64,000 nt of DNA from Carya illinoinensis (lineage: Eukaryota; Streptophyta; Magnoliopsida; Fagales; Juglandaceae), in NCBI RefSeq assembly GCF_018687715.1, contig NC_056765.1:1736001-1800000 (forward strand). Direction: 5' to 3'. Of this stretch, positions 33,514 through 45,971 are shown in pieces. The notes below the pieces were generated by a model. The model searched no databases, was not told the DNA's origin, and was given only the letters and a program-made list of their open reading frames with translations. Both the position numbers and the translations under genes were made by a program. Position 1 is the stretch's first letter. Each line of letters begins with the position of its first letter.

Positions 33514-33602
33514 TCAATCAAAGAAGAAAGAGTAGTACGATTGCATTAATTCCGGCAGATGATCTTTCTAATTCGTTATCACATCACATGCATGCACTTG
33601 GA
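33500..33602 (-). repeat. Non-coding repeat unit, copy 2 (inverted), left part
   Basis: Read on the minus strand it continues the unit found at 61560-61640 (ATCCAAGTGCATG, AGAAAGATCATCTGCCGGAAT, TTAATGCAATCGTACTACTC). The hAT element splits this inverted copy. Confidence 0.78.
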
Positions 33603-33914
33603 TAGAGCTGTTCATACGGGCCGGATTTTATCCGGCCCGGACTGGAAATCCGGATAACCAGATTCCGGTTCCGGTTTTCAGACCGGGTCAAATCCGGGTC
33701 GATACCCGGATTTAAAAAACCGGATTAATCTGGTCCGGGTACCGGATTTTAAATCCGAAACCCGAGTTTAAAACCTGGTACCCGGTTTTATAAAATGAAA
33801 AAAAAAAACCCTAGGTCTCTACTACGATTCCACCCCGCCCCCATTCAGATTTCCTTTCTCTCTCTCTCTCTCTCTTTCTTCTCTACTCTGCTTGGGCCTT
33901 CACCTCCCTCCCCC

Positions 33915-33916
<2 letters not shown>

Positions 33917-33993
<77 letters not shown>
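33917..33993 (+). repeat. (CT)n microsatellite
   Basis: About 38 CT units lie inside the Pack-type hAT, preceded by a shorter CT run near 33857-33878. Confidence 0.97.
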
Positions 33994-33996
<3 letters not shown>

Positions 33997-34082
33997 TTTC
34001 AGGGTTCGTGCTTTGGTCTGTTGTAGATGGTCTTGGTTGTATGGGTTTGTGTTAGTTTGAATATGGTCCAGTCGTTGGGCAG

Positions 34083-34286
34083 TTGGATGAAGCCGAGGAG
34101 TCCATCACGAAGTTGTTTGATGTAAATCGCAAATTAGTGAAGACTGTTGAAAATGGTTCCCGCTCCTTCAGTGGAGTTTCTGCAACAGACTCAGATGAGA
34201 GTGTGAATGTGAGAAGGAGGAGAATCTCAGAACAGGGACGAAGAGGATCCGAAAAAATTGTAGTCTTGAACCCTGAAACGGCGTGA
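34083..34286 (+). pseudogene. Unidentified captured ORF in the Pack-type hAT
   Basis: A 67-codon frame with protein-like composition (DEAEESITKLFDVNRKLVKT, SATDSDESVNVRRRR). I do not recognise its family. It ends just before the aspartic-protease frame. It may be the edge of a second captured gene or a 5' exon of the protease parent. Confidence 0.4.
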
Positions 34287-34588
34287 GCGAGTCGGATCTT
34301 GAACCCATGAAGACGGAGCTTCGCCCTGAGGACCTGTCCACTCCGATCGTGTCCGGGATGAGCCAGGGTAGCGGCGAGTACTTCTCGCTCGTGGGTGTGG
34401 GAAGCCCGACCAAGCCCTTCTACATGGTCCTTGACACCAGTAGTGACATCAACTGGCTCCAATGCCAGCCCTGTTCGGACTGCTACCAGCAATCCGATCT
34501 GATATTCAACCCGAGCTCATCTTCCTCCTACAAGACCCCTGCATCTCCCAACAAGTTGTTTATGCCAAGAAAGAGAATTGCTTGTTGA
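34286..34588 (+). pseudogene. Captured fragment of an A1-family aspartic protease (ASPG1/CND41-like)
   Basis: The frame shows LRPEDLSTPIVSG, SQGSGEYFS, GVGSPTKPFYMVLD, the first active-site region as DTSSDINWLQC instead of DTGSD, and CSDCYQQSDLIFNPSSSS. That is the propeptide end and N-terminal lobe start of plant pepsin-like proteases of the ASPG1/nucellin-like group. Only about 90 codons are present, and the catalytic glycine of DTG is replaced by serine. After the serine run the frame leaves homology. It cannot make an active protease. Capture by the surrounding hAT is inferred from its position inside the TSD-bounded element. Confidence 0.85.
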
Positions 34589-34812
34589 TTAAAATTTTAT
34601 TTGATGAATGCAGTTTCAGTATTTAAAAAAAAAAAACCCCAGTTTTGATCCGGAACCCGGATTTCCGGGTTGTAAAAACCCGGATTAATCCGGGTTTCGG
34701 ACCGGGTCATAACCCGGATATGACTGGGCCGGAACCCAGTCCGGATTTTGAATCCGGATTCCGGTCCGGGTATACCCGGATACCCGGTCCGAAACCCGGT
34801 TGAACACCCCTA

Positions 34813-35125
34813 CACTTGGATGCAAAATTCCAACGCATGCAGCCTCCAATTAAGATGTTAATGCATATACATATTCAGCCAAAAATTAATGAAAACTACC
34901 TTAGCTACAAAGTAGATGCCTCCTTCAATTTAGAATGGATTAGTCGGCACCAATTAATTTTATTAGAGAAATATTTAATTAAAGTGACATGATTTGATGT
35001 GATATATATATTAAATTATAAAATTATTTTTATCATAAAATAGATATAATGAATCATATGAAATCACATCAATTATCATATAGTTTAATCTACGTAATGC
35101 TTCTCAAAATCTAATGAAATATCTT
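34813..35125 (-). repeat. Non-coding repeat unit, copy 2 (inverted), right part
   Basis: The reverse complement reads AACTATATGATAATTGATGT, GGTGCCGACTAATCCATTC, GAAGGAGGCATCTAC, ATTTTTGGCTGA and TTGGAGGCTGCATGCGTTGG. These are in the same order as 61295-61560. Together with copy 1 (31430-33240) it forms a large, imperfect inverted pair. Confidence 0.82.
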
Positions 35126-35774
35126 AATTCAAATTATTTCACTATTATTCACAGATTATTTTTATTATTATTCATAAATCTTTCCTTTTATCTCATTTCC
35201 AAATAAGCATAAATAAAAATCTTTTCCAACTTTGAAATAAAAATAATTTTATAATTTAAAAAATTACATCAAATCACGTTTATTTATAAATTTATGTATG
35301 TGTGATCTCTTCTATTAAATCACATTATTTTATAGGATTTTTTTTTTTTTTTATAATTTTTCTTGTACCTCGAGAATTTTTATATTTTTGTGAATGATTA
35401 AAAAATTGCTATTTTAACGGCCCGTTTCATCATTTAATATTTAAGTGCAAATGTTGTAACAAAGAGAGCTTTAAGGGCCTAAGCCAGGCTTCAGGTCACT
35501 CCATGTCCAGACTACTTGGTGGGCCTGAGCATTGAGCTCTGGACCTATGCATGTGGACGTTTCCAACATCTCTAATACATGAGCCCACAAAAGATGCATT
35601 TCTAATTTATTGGATAATACATTTTTATAAAGTTGACTTTAGAAATAAATAAATAAATTTATGAATCGTATAAAAAATAATTTTTTTAATAATAAACTTA
35701 ACTTTTTTTTAAAATGAGTGTGCACGACTTGCACATCCTAAAACTAGATCTAGTAGTATTACTAAAAAAATAAT
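35126..35774. other. AT-rich intergenic sequence
   Basis: No gene or clear element was recognised. Confidence 0.4.
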
Positions 35775-35930
35775 AGAATTCTGCTACATATAGTTACTTT
35801 TACATATTTTTTTCATAATTTATTGATGTGATTGGTCAAAGTAATTATTTTATATTAAAAAAATGATACAGTTAATCATATTAATAGAGTATATAAAGAA
35901 TATGCAAAAATAACTATACATAGAATTTTT
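35775..35930. mobile_element. MITE, about 155 bp
   Basis: The left arm AATTCTGCTACATATAGTTA with CTTTTACATATT pairs with the right arm AATATGCAAAAATAACTATA with CATAGAATT. Ends and TSD were not resolved to the base. Confidence 0.65.
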
Positions 35931-36294
35931 GAGAGTTTAATAATATTATGCATTTGGTTTGCTATATTACGATATCGTATTTTATTACGTTGTTGTTATC
36001 ATCATCATCATCATTGCCTATGATTAAATAGCTTATTCTTGAAAATTATACCACGTTTATTGGCAAATTATATAGCTGCTAATTAATACCCATATTGGAT
36101 TGCTTCTCTATGCAAAGATAATGTTTAAAATTCCCATAATCTCTGTTCTGTTTTTTTATTTGTTTGTTTCGTCACTCCGTTTTTAAAATTTTCTCCATTT
36201 TGGATGACAATTATTTCTTAATGATTGATTAGTAGTAGATAAATGCTAATTCCACGGTGCAAAATCAAGGAATTGCTCAACAAATTGATCAAGA

Positions 36295-36450
36295 ATAATA
36301 CTATATGCAGTCATGAATTGCATAAATGTCGTGTAATCGTTTTGAAAAAAATTATTAAAAAATTAGTTTTTTTATGTGGGTCTAGAATTTATTCACTTTT
36401 TTCAAAATTATTGCACGGCCTTTATAAACTCATGACTGTAACTATCATAT
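36295..36450. mobile_element. MITE, about 155 bp
   Basis: The left arm TATGCAGTCATGAATTGCAT with GTCGTGTAATCGTTTTGAAA pairs with the right arm TTTCAAAATTATTGCACGGC with ATAAACTCATGACTGTA. Confidence 0.7.
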
Positions 36451-37478
36451 CTCATTTATCAATATGAATTTTTAATGATCATGTTGTTGATAACATTCAA
36501 AATGCTTTACATGCTGCTATTTTCCTCTACTCAGATCATATATTCACTCAACACAGTGAATGAGAATTAGTGTTTAGAACTTTAGACCCTAAACAATACC
36601 TTGACAGAGGTGAATAGATTTTTAAGACAATCATGATTATGGATACCAAATTTTATCGACACAAATTTAATGGTGAATGCACATTAAAGAAGAGCTTTGC
36701 CTTTGATTAAGTAGAGGGATTGAATGGCTGCAGACCAGGCTTGTTCTGCAGAGAATAGGGGAGAAAAGGCAAAAATGACCATGTGTGCCCTTGTCTACCT
36801 CTAACCCCAAGCAAAAGAATAATAAATACATGTTTAGGAAAAGATCCCTAATCCTCCACTGCACACCTTACTGATGATGAGGTTTCAGGAGAAGAGATTC
36901 CAACCATACCATTTTATCTTTAATGGGATTGTTGGACATGAATGCCAGCTGATGACACTCAAGTGTCTACTTTCATTAAGCTTTAGTAGATCTCAAAAGC
37001 CAACCACAGCAGAGTCCATCGAGTTGGAATTGGATGGCTCTTCATTTTGCTCTCTCTTTGCAACGGCAAATCATGAATTTTAGAGGGTAAGTCACCGGAG
37101 GCAATTCAATCCCAAATGTCAAATGACCGGAGTTGGGGTCGTCGTGATCAGTTGGTGGAAGATGTGAAGCCCGCGATGAATTCATTCCAAGTCATGGCTA
37201 GTTTAGAAGAAAATATATCGTTCTTCTAATCATACACATAATTAAAGTATGTAATAATTGGAAAATACTTTTATTTTATAAGATTATAGGTATCCCATTA
37301 TTTAATTAAAAACTCATTTTATCATGGATGATGAATATCTTAATAACAACTTATATTCCCATTGGTGCATACAAAGATTATAATCTAATTAATTAGACAC
37401 TAACCACCAAAATGCAAAACAAATTTATGAGAAAAAACATTACAAGTCAGCAGAAAATTGAATAATTAAAAATAAAAC
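36451..37478. other. Intergenic sequence 3' of CER1
   Basis: No supported gene. Short open frames at 36667-36864 and 36874-37083 have no recognisable family. An AT-rich part follows. Confidence 0.45.
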
Positions 37479-37484
37479 ACATTT
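37479..37484 (-). terminator. Candidate CER1 polyadenylation signal
   Basis: AATAAA on the minus strand lies about 195 bp after the CER1 stop codon. Plant poly(A) signals are degenerate, so this is a candidate only. Confidence 0.4.
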
Positions 37485-37612
37485 ATTTTCATATATTCCC
37501 ACTAGTACCACCGTCAAGAGAACAAAGACATCAGATTTGTGTGACCGCACATATTCAGTGTTCACTCTTCCCCACTCTTCCCTTTAAATATGTAATTTTA
37601 GTTTCTACATAT

Positions 37613-37615
<3 letters not shown>

Positions 37616-37645
<30 letters not shown>
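37616..37645. repeat. (TA)n microsatellite in the CER1 3' flank
   Basis: About 14 TA units, 30-60 bp beyond the stop codon. Confidence 0.95.
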
Positions 37646-37654
<9 letters not shown>

Positions 37655-37677
37655 TAAGTAGGTAGTCTCAAGCATGA

Positions 37678-40600
37678 TCAAGCCGCCGCCAGAGTGGTCA
37701 AAGGTCGGAACCCATGGTGGAGACTTGCTTGCCAAACCTTGTCGATGTCAAACATGGTGTTCCCACACTCGTGCATATTCCACCCTTCCAAGGCATGCAA
37801 TATCCCAGCAATACGCCATGCACTCATCACTCTTCTTGGCAGCCAATTCTGCAACATAATCAAAGTTCAGAAAAAAAAGGGGTAAGAACTGAAAGATAAT
37901 TTTGGTGGTATATTATATCTTGCTTGGATACAAAGATCAACAACAATGTCAGCTGCTAATTGCCAACCTCACAAGAGTGCATGTTGCTAATTAAAGATGT
38001 GGGAGCGATCATTGCAGGTGTGGCCTGGTAAGAGCAATCTTTTCGCAGTTTCTTTGGTGGGAACTGAGAAAAAGGTATGAATAATGTTCCTTTCGGTGCC
38101 TTCTGTTGTTCCTCTTCTGTCCATCTATCTCCCACTAACCATATCTGCAAGATTTCGTTATGTCAAAATGCATACATGTTTGGTATTGTACAAGGACCCC
38201 TATGTATGTATGTATATGTATGTATATATGATCAACAATCAAAATGGTGAATTTTAGCTCCAAAAGTGGCGGCTGATTGGACCAATCTGACAGCCTCGGC
38301 AGCGAGGGATATCCTGGAATTCCAAGACCAATTCCGGAGGTCCACCAGTTGTGAAATCATGCTTCCCCGGCATCAGCAGAAGCATAGAACTTAGAAGGAT
38401 ACTTGACAGCTATGGTATTCTGATCATGTTTTGCGTTTTATTGTATGTACTATATCTTAAATTCTTTTTTATCAATACAAGCTCTTAATTAAAAAAAAAA
38501 ACACATGCAAAAATATTAAATCCAAGAGGGAACAAGGATTTATTATTATCATCACATGGAGTCATGCTTGTTTATGTAACCGCTGCAAATTCTACCTTCT
38601 GATTGGTGAAACTTGTTGAAATGACCAAGTTGCTTTTCGACTTGGTGGTAAGTCTTAATCGAAGCTTCTCATACTCATCTTTGTATAATATTGCCACCTG
38701 ATCATGATATATAATAGTGTGTAAAAGTGTTAGAATACAAACTGGAAATCGCAAATCACTACAAGCATAAATATGTTAATTTGTTGCAACTTGCAGGGAT
38801 GATAATATTAAGATTCCTTTAGGGTTCATAAGGTATTCAACCGGATGGTTGTCTTCAAATCCCACCATGGATCTTATAATTTCAAGCATTTATCATTTTC
38901 GTGTTTACCATATCTAGTACATTGTTTGAAAGTGATAAATTCTGGTGTGTCAAAAAATTGCTATCATTGAATTTCAAGGCAATGATTGAGATTGAAAGAA
39001 ATTCATTAGAAAATGATAAATTTAATTTTGTTAATTTTTAATACCATGACTTGGTAGGGTTTCAAGATCTTTGATCTTTTCTTTTGAGCTAAAAATTAGA
39101 AAAAAAACATTAAAAAAATCCAAGGGCTTCCCATGGAGGATTGACTTGGTACCTGAATTCCACTTTCACACAGAGCATCTGCAATGGCACAAGCAACCTT
39201 ACCAAGCTTGCCCCTAAGCAGCACTTGAGTTGTTCCTTTTGGAATGCTATTTAGCACCACAGCCACTGCTAAGCTACTTCCATCCACCAGCCTTATCTTC
39301 AGCTGAGGGTACCTTTTGATGTAAAGCTCTCCATTTCTATTCATTTCCTCCCCCTACAAATTTCCACAGGTCTAGTATGTTTGTAATGTTCTTTTTGGAT
39401 TCTTTCTAATATAATAGAAGCTCATGAGGATAAAATATTAAAAGAAGAGTGAGTTCATTAAATTACTCTAATCTTTGTATGGTCACTTAATATCATATCA
39501 GAGATATTCAAAGATCGGATTTTGCCCATACTAGCAGTATCAATATCGCAGGTTTAGGGAAGATCAGGAAGGACACAAAAACAAATGAAAATAGAAAAAT
39601 TATACTCATTATCCTCACACCACACACTACATATAATTTTTTTAATTTTTTTCTCTTACCAAATGTGTCGTGTATGGATGATGAGTAAAAGAACTCAAGT
39701 AATTTAGAAAGAATAAAACAAAATAAAATAAAATAAAAATAAGTGTAGTGTGTGGTGTGTGGGCAAAACTCATGAAAATGACATATTTGAAGATTGGATT
39801 TGTACTTGCCTGATTCAGAAGTCCTAGACTCAGCACCTTCACTCCTTTCACTTCAGCATCTAGTATGGCTTCTTCAATCAAGGTATTGAGGGCTTCTCTT
39901 TGCCATTGTACAATGTACTGCAGATTAAAGATGTATAAAAGAATCCGAATCAAATATTTTAATATAACCAACAAAAAATAACCATTAGCAATGCTACTTT
40001 TTTTCTTAAAATTTCTCTTGTCCTACTGATTGATGTGATATATTTTAAATAATTCTATAAATTAATCTGTGACACATCAACTGGCGTGGTTGGAGATGAC
40101 AAAATTCAAGATAGAAAACAACATTTTTCAAAAGATATTATAAACAATGATTATGCGAAATGGGAAATGTTTTTAACTAATTTTAGTACCTGAATGTTAT
40201 ATCTTGGCACCAACCAAGACTGCAACTTGAGGGCTTTGAAGGTGATCCTCTCAAGAACAAAAGCATGGCCGTAGATCCCACTAATAATGACCGACCAAAA
40301 TAAGGTAACAGGCCACAGCAGCCGCAAGTACCATTTGGAGGAGTGGGGCCAAGAGGCCAAGGAGGCAAATCCTAGCCTCAGATGATAAATGGATTCGGGT
40401 GTCGTAAGATGGGTTAGATGTACAACATCAGGCGACTCTTCAGGCCTTTTGAGTGAAGCCTCGTATAGGGTATCTGTGGACTTGTCCATGGTCCCATAAA
40501 CGTAATCGTAGAGAGGCATGAAGAGTGAGTAATTGGTGCGGAACTGGGTGTGATGTAGTGAATGGAACCTGTTTGAGACACAAACATCATCGTTTATATA

Positions 40601-43600
40601 AAGTTTTGCAACCGTGAAATCACCGATTGTTTTAAAAGTTTAAACTAATGAATGTATAATCAGAGTTTGAATTTAGGATCTTTGTTCTGATTCACGTGAA
40701 ATTATCAATTGTCCAAAAAATTTAATGGTAAAAAGTAGATTTTATTATTTATTTTATATCCTTCACAGCTACTTGCAAGTTTGTGTGCAGAAATTAAGAG
40801 GGTCAAAGGGACTTACGACGGGGTGTAAATGAGGTACTTGAGCGGGGGAAAGATGGAGAAGAGCCACTTTGGAATGAGCTCAAAGTTGCAGTGACCCAGG
40901 TTGTTCATGAAATCAATGAACGTGATATAACCAGCAAAGGATGCAATAGAGGCAGTTCCGGTGAACACCGTTGTCAGCAATGGTATAGTAAACAGCATGA
41001 AATATACGATGTGTTCCGCGAAGGGATGAACCACAGCTGCCATACATGCATACATACGCACACATACATATCAGTAAATCAAAGACAGGAATTAGTAGTA
41101 CTGCAAAACATATAATCTGCATGAAAGAAACCCTAATATTGAACGTTTTATATACATATATATACACTCTTGATCATGAAATAAATCTTACAGGTAATGG
41201 GCTCAGTGACAATGGAGGAATGGTGGTGGGAATGGTAACGAGAGTAAAGGAAATGGTGATGCAATGCTCTGTGAAACCAGTAATAGAGAAACTCAACCGG
41301 ACCAGCATGGAGCAAAGCTGTGATAATCAGACCATTTGATTTCCATAAGGGTAGGTTATGAGTCTGAGGAAGTGCCATGTACCCTATGTAAAATATGGCT
41401 CCATTGAACAAGATCTGGTCATCCCTGTAGTGTAACAGCCAAAAAAAGGGAAAAAATCTCTGTTAATTTTCCATGTATGAGAGTTTATTGTTTTTTTTTC
41501 TTGGAATAAACAAGTTTTTATTCAAAGAGCATCAACACTAGTACAAGATGCAGAGAAGAGTAATAAAATTCAGTAAAAAGCAACTGAGAATAATTAATTA
41601 GGCACCAATGGCCCATGCGCCTAGTTAGTGGGCAGAAGCAAAATTTGGGGTTTTATCCTCAAGCCAAGGCTCTATGCCCTTAAAGAATTAACCAGACATA
41701 ACGAAGCCAAAAACTGCACCATAGCACCTATTGGTTGGGGGTGTGAAACACAATATACCGTTTCTTGTGATCGTTTTAAAAATAAGAACCTAGGATGCGA
41801 CGTTGAATGCCATAAAAGAGTTGCATATCTTCTAATAATGATTAGTTTTAGGTGGAGTACTCAAATGCAGTTCACAATCCAACAGAACTGATGACAAAAT
41901 CATCAAACAACTAAAGAATTCTGGAAAGATACTTTCAAAAGACCGTATTGAATGAGGAGTAACAATGTTGTTGAATAATCTTAGTCGGCAACTGACAGCT
42001 CTGCAAGTGGCATATTAAAGGTACTTGCCTACCCAAGGACCACAAAGAAATAAAGAGCCTCTTGTTAAAGAGACAGGTCTCTTTGTCAATAGGTTTTTGC
42101 AACTAGAAAAAACTTAGATTGGTAATTTATGCATACCAAAGGCCTACATCTACGAGCACACATGCAGTTGAAATCCAGCTACACAGCACCATTTTCTTAA
42201 AAGTCCAGCTCATGACAGAGACCGGCCAGGCTCTCAGTCACAACAATGCAATCTGCTAATTAAAACTATAGCAGATACAGTACTGAAATTAAAGGGTGGT
42301 TGGCTCACATCCACGAAACCGAGAAACCAAAGAGAACATAATCAAGCCACACACCGCACAAGTACAACAGAATACAATTGACATGATGATATGATCACTA
42401 TCATAGAAACGGAGTAATTAAGATTTTGTTTACACAGATGAGAGCTGATAGAAGAGAGAAGAGAGAGAGAGAGGTTTTGTTTACTGACCAAGTGGTTTCT
42501 CTGTCAACCTGCTCAAATTCGATACCTTTGTCAACAATCCTATTATTGCCTTTAGCCGTTCGGTAACGAGAGAGAGAAATCCATATCTGATTGTGAAGCA
42601 TCCTCGCCAAAAGGAATGGGAATATGAGGAAGTAGCCCAGATCTCTCCCACTCTCTCCCTTTGCAATGAATGAGTAGGTGCCATGAATCGCCCATGGAGC
42701 CAAAATCACGTACTTTCATGTCATCACAACGCCAAAAGGAAAGTTAACAGATTCGTATATCATTCATGAATACACAAGTTAAAAAGGGAAACTTTTTTTC
42801 CTACCCCACATAATCAATGTTACTCCTTTTACATTCTGATCTCAAATCTTGTCAATCACCAGTACTACTCCAAAAGAGGATGAAATTAATAAATTCAGTC
42901 ATTTATTCTATGTATATTCTCACAAACACAACCTAAATTAAGTACTGTATATGTCACTAAGGGTTGATTTAGTTACACAAAACTAAACTATTCCATCTCA
43001 TTTCATATAATCATCACAATTTTTCTAAATTTCTGCTCTGCACAAACTATAATAAACAATTCAATTTTTTCAAATTACAAAACAAAATTAATAGTAAAAA
43101 ATTATATTATAACAATATTTTATTCAACTTTCGATAAAACATCTCATCTCTCATCTCATGATCTAAACTGTGTAACCAAACGAGGCATTAGTCCTATAAT
43201 TTAAGTCAAAAATTAGATGCACTTTATCTCTTTCATGACCCATATATCACCTCTTTTTCAATATCCTTGTTAACAGTCAAAATTTTAACAAGAAGAGAAT
43301 AGGATATATACACATAAATACAAGAAAAATGACTTTTTGAGTCACTTAAATTGGATGCGAAGAATACAAATTGGTTGCCAGAGTTTTTTTTGCGACCATT
43401 TTGTGCTTTTGACATCTAATTTAGGTGACGTAAAAAGTAATTTTTCTTATATTCAATATTGTATGCATCTTGTATAATTATAAGAAAAATGATACGAAAA
43501 CTTTCTAGTCATTTGATACCATGCAATGATCCGAAGATAATAATACCAATTAATGAGCCAAATGACACAGTAATTAGAATGATGTTTCACGATCCGGCGT

Positions 43601-43716
43601 CGACACTGCATGCATGCAGGTCCAAAGAAGGTAATTAACTGTTGATAATTTCATACCTTAAAGCTCCCAAGAGGCTTCCATGGCCAGTCAGTGAGGATCC
43701 CAGGTTTGGAAGCCAT
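37678..43716 (-). CDS. CER1: CER1-like very-long-chain aldehyde decarbonylase, 10 exons, intact
   Basis: Exons on the minus strand are 43657-43716, 42489-42712, 41192-41424, 40817-41036, 40190-40568, 39810-39917, 39153-39353, 38596-38697, 37968-38144 and 37678-37848. They total 1875 bp, 624 residues, matching Arabidopsis CER1 in length and sequence throughout. The protein is an ER-membrane enzyme of the fatty-acid-hydroxylase superfamily. With CER3 and cytochrome b5 it makes very-long-chain alkanes for cuticular wax. All three histidine clusters are present: H146-x3-H150, H159-x3-HH163 and H248-x2-HH252. The C-terminal WAX2-type domain is complete (VRLVDGSSLAVAVV, KGTLFIPFSQFPPKKLRKDC, HALEGWNMHECG). 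All splice sites are GT-AG except the donor of exon 6, which is CAG|GCAAGT. No stop or frameshift was found. Exon limits were chosen by frame and family fit. Confidence 0.95.
38250..38505 (+). mobile_element. Possible short retroposon in CER1 intron 8
   Basis: A GC-richer block ends in TACAAGCTCTTAATT followed by A11, which resembles the 3' tail of a truncated non-LTR retroposon in the opposite orientation to the gene. No coding domain or TSD was recognised. Confidence 0.35.
39811..39816 (-). other. Non-canonical GC splice donor of CER1 intron 6
   Basis: The expected frame junction (NQ|GEEMNRNG) is met only if exon 6 ends CAG at 39810. The minus-strand intron that should start just beyond it begins GCAAGT and lies at lower coordinates, 39804-39809. 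GC donors normally have a strong surrounding consensus, and this one is a perfect CAG|GCAAGT. The acceptor is TTTGTAG|GGG at 39354-39355. Confidence 0.85.
41450..42488 (-). other. CER1 intron 2, long, nothing further recognised
   Basis: This intron is about 1.06 kb between 41425 and 42488. A T-rich tract near 41489-41520 followed by TTTTATTCAAAGAGCATCAA resembles an antisense non-LTR tail, but this is weak. A GA run lies at 42450-42472, close to the donor. Confidence 0.4.
42961..43187. mobile_element. MITE in CER1 intron 1
   Basis: The left end GGGTTGATTTAGTTACACAA and the inverted right end TGCCTCGTTTGGTTACACAG form imperfect TIRs, flanked by TAA and TTA. The right half of the same element is the left border of the duplicate at 28870. 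Related remnants lie near 46290-46420 and 59260-59300. Confidence 0.7.
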
Positions 43717-44244
<528 letters not shown>

Positions 44245-44398
44245 ATAAGAATTTATTGTATGAATAGGCCAAAATCCAAATATACAAGTCCATGTATTTT
44301 GTATATTGATAGTGAAAATAATCTACATTAAAATACTATATATTTACTCATTTTATCTTTAATTAAAAGTCCACGTGCTTGATTAGAAAAAAAAAAAA

Positions 44399-44430
<32 letters not shown>

Positions 44431-44449
44431 GATCTCCTAGGCGTTTGTT

Positions 44450-45800
44450 AGGACTATGATGAGATCACGCAAAAGTTTATAAATTGACGTATTTGATATC
44501 ATGCCTTGGACTATTATGTTAGCTAGAATACTTGGAATATGATATTTATAATATTATAAATATATTCTAAATATTCTAACAATATGTTAGATCCAACATA
44601 TGAGGTATAATGAAGTCACGAAAAAATATTATTCGTTATGTTTACACCACATATTAATATGTGATTTATCATTTTTATTATTTTAATTAAATACATATTT
44701 ATATATCAATATATATATTTTAAATAAAATAATAATAAAAATAAATTACATATTGATATGTAGTGTAGGAGATGGTAAATAAAATCAAATATATATAGTT
44801 AATAAAACCTTCCTTATATATATAAGGGAGATCGACCAGAACAATCATAAAATAAAAATAAAAAGTGTTTCTGAGGTTCTTCTAATACATTTATGGCGAA
44901 CGTCCAAACTATCCTATTTGGAGGCCATTCATGATGATCAGCTTCGTGTCCATTCTACTGCCACACAAATGGCAACTATGCATAAATGATCTTATAAAAT
45001 GACAATCATATATGAAATGCATTATAGGATGAAAAGCGCCATATATATTAAACCATATGTTAATAATATCTCATCTCATCTTTTATAAAATATATTATGG
45101 AATATTGAAATCCGCTACATGTATTAAATTATATGATAATTAATATGATTTTATATGATTTATTATATCTATTTTAAAATAAAAATAATTTTATAATCTA
45201 ACATATCACATTAAATTATATTTTTTTAATAAAATATTCCTCTTGAGAAATTAATTGGTGCCAACTAATCCACGAGTAGGGGCCAACTAAGAGACATTAA
45301 ATTCTAAAAAGTGATACTAAGATACTGTGCCGTCGGTGTTGGGCACGTCGCCTAACACAAATTTAATTTTTTTGTTTTATTTTTTTATATTTTTTTTTTT
45401 AAAAAATACCTCAATATATTAAAAATTATTTTATTAATTATTAAGTAAAATAAATTAAATACGTAAATATTCAAAATCAAGAGGCAAACTCACGTACTAA
45501 ATTCTAAATTGAAGGAGGCATCTACTTTTTTTGGTATTTTTGAGGTTTCGTAGGTAGAGTAGGTAGTTTTCATTAATTTTTGGCTGCATAGGTAGTTTCA
45601 GTAGCTAGAGTAGGTAGTTTTCATTAATTCTAAAAGGATAGTTTATTTATTTTTATTTATTATATATATATTTTTTAAAAATTTATAATATTATTAAAAA
45701 AATATTTTTTAATTATTAAATAAAAATAAAAATAAAAAAATTTGTCGAAACCAATCGGGACAACTCTGATAGGGAGAGCAACAGTGCAGTATTTCTGTTA
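44450..45800 (+). repeat. Non-coding repeat unit, copy 3 (direct)
   Basis: It aligns with 31430-33240: GACTATGATGAGATCACGC, CATTTATGGCGAACG, CTATCCTATTTGGAGGCCAT, AATTGGTGCCAACTAATCC and AAATTCTAAAAAGTGAT. No gene lies in it. Confidence 0.83.
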
Positions 45801-45971
45801 GAGCAATGTTATATATAGTCTTCATTTGAAGACTGCAATGTAGACATAAACAATTTTATTTTTAAAAAATTTTAAAATTATTAAAATATCTCTCTTAAAA
45901 TGATATTTTTTCTCTCTTAATAAATAGTATGTTTTACAATCTCTAAATAAAAACTATACATAACATTGCTC
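45801..45971. mobile_element. MITE, 171 bp
   Basis: The ends GAGCAATGTTATATATAG and, inverted, GAGCAATGTTATGTATAG give 18-bp TIRs with one mismatch. The interior is AT-rich. The TSD is unclear. Confidence 0.78.

Larger units (their letters stand above)
33603..34812 (+). mobile_element. Non-autonomous hAT element carrying host gene fragments (Pack-type)
   Basis: It is bounded by an exact 8-bp TSD, CACTTGGA (33595-33602 and 34813-34820). The right end is TAGGGGTGTTCA on the minus strand and the left end is TAGAGCTGTTCA. Both subterminal regions carry CCGGATT/CCGGGT motif arrays like those of the hAT at 5199-11445. The interior has no transposase. It carries an aspartic-protease fragment, a second unidentified ORF and CT microsatellites. 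The related termini suggest that the 5199-11445 type of transposase could mobilise it. Confidence 0.9.

Noticed and set aside
34052..34492. 146-codon minus-strand frame in the Pack-type hAT
   Set aside because: It is antisense to the recognised aspartic-protease frame, and the plus-strand motifs are decisive.
36667..37083. Short frames downstream of CER1
   Set aside because: No recognisable domain or splice pattern, with stop-rich surroundings.
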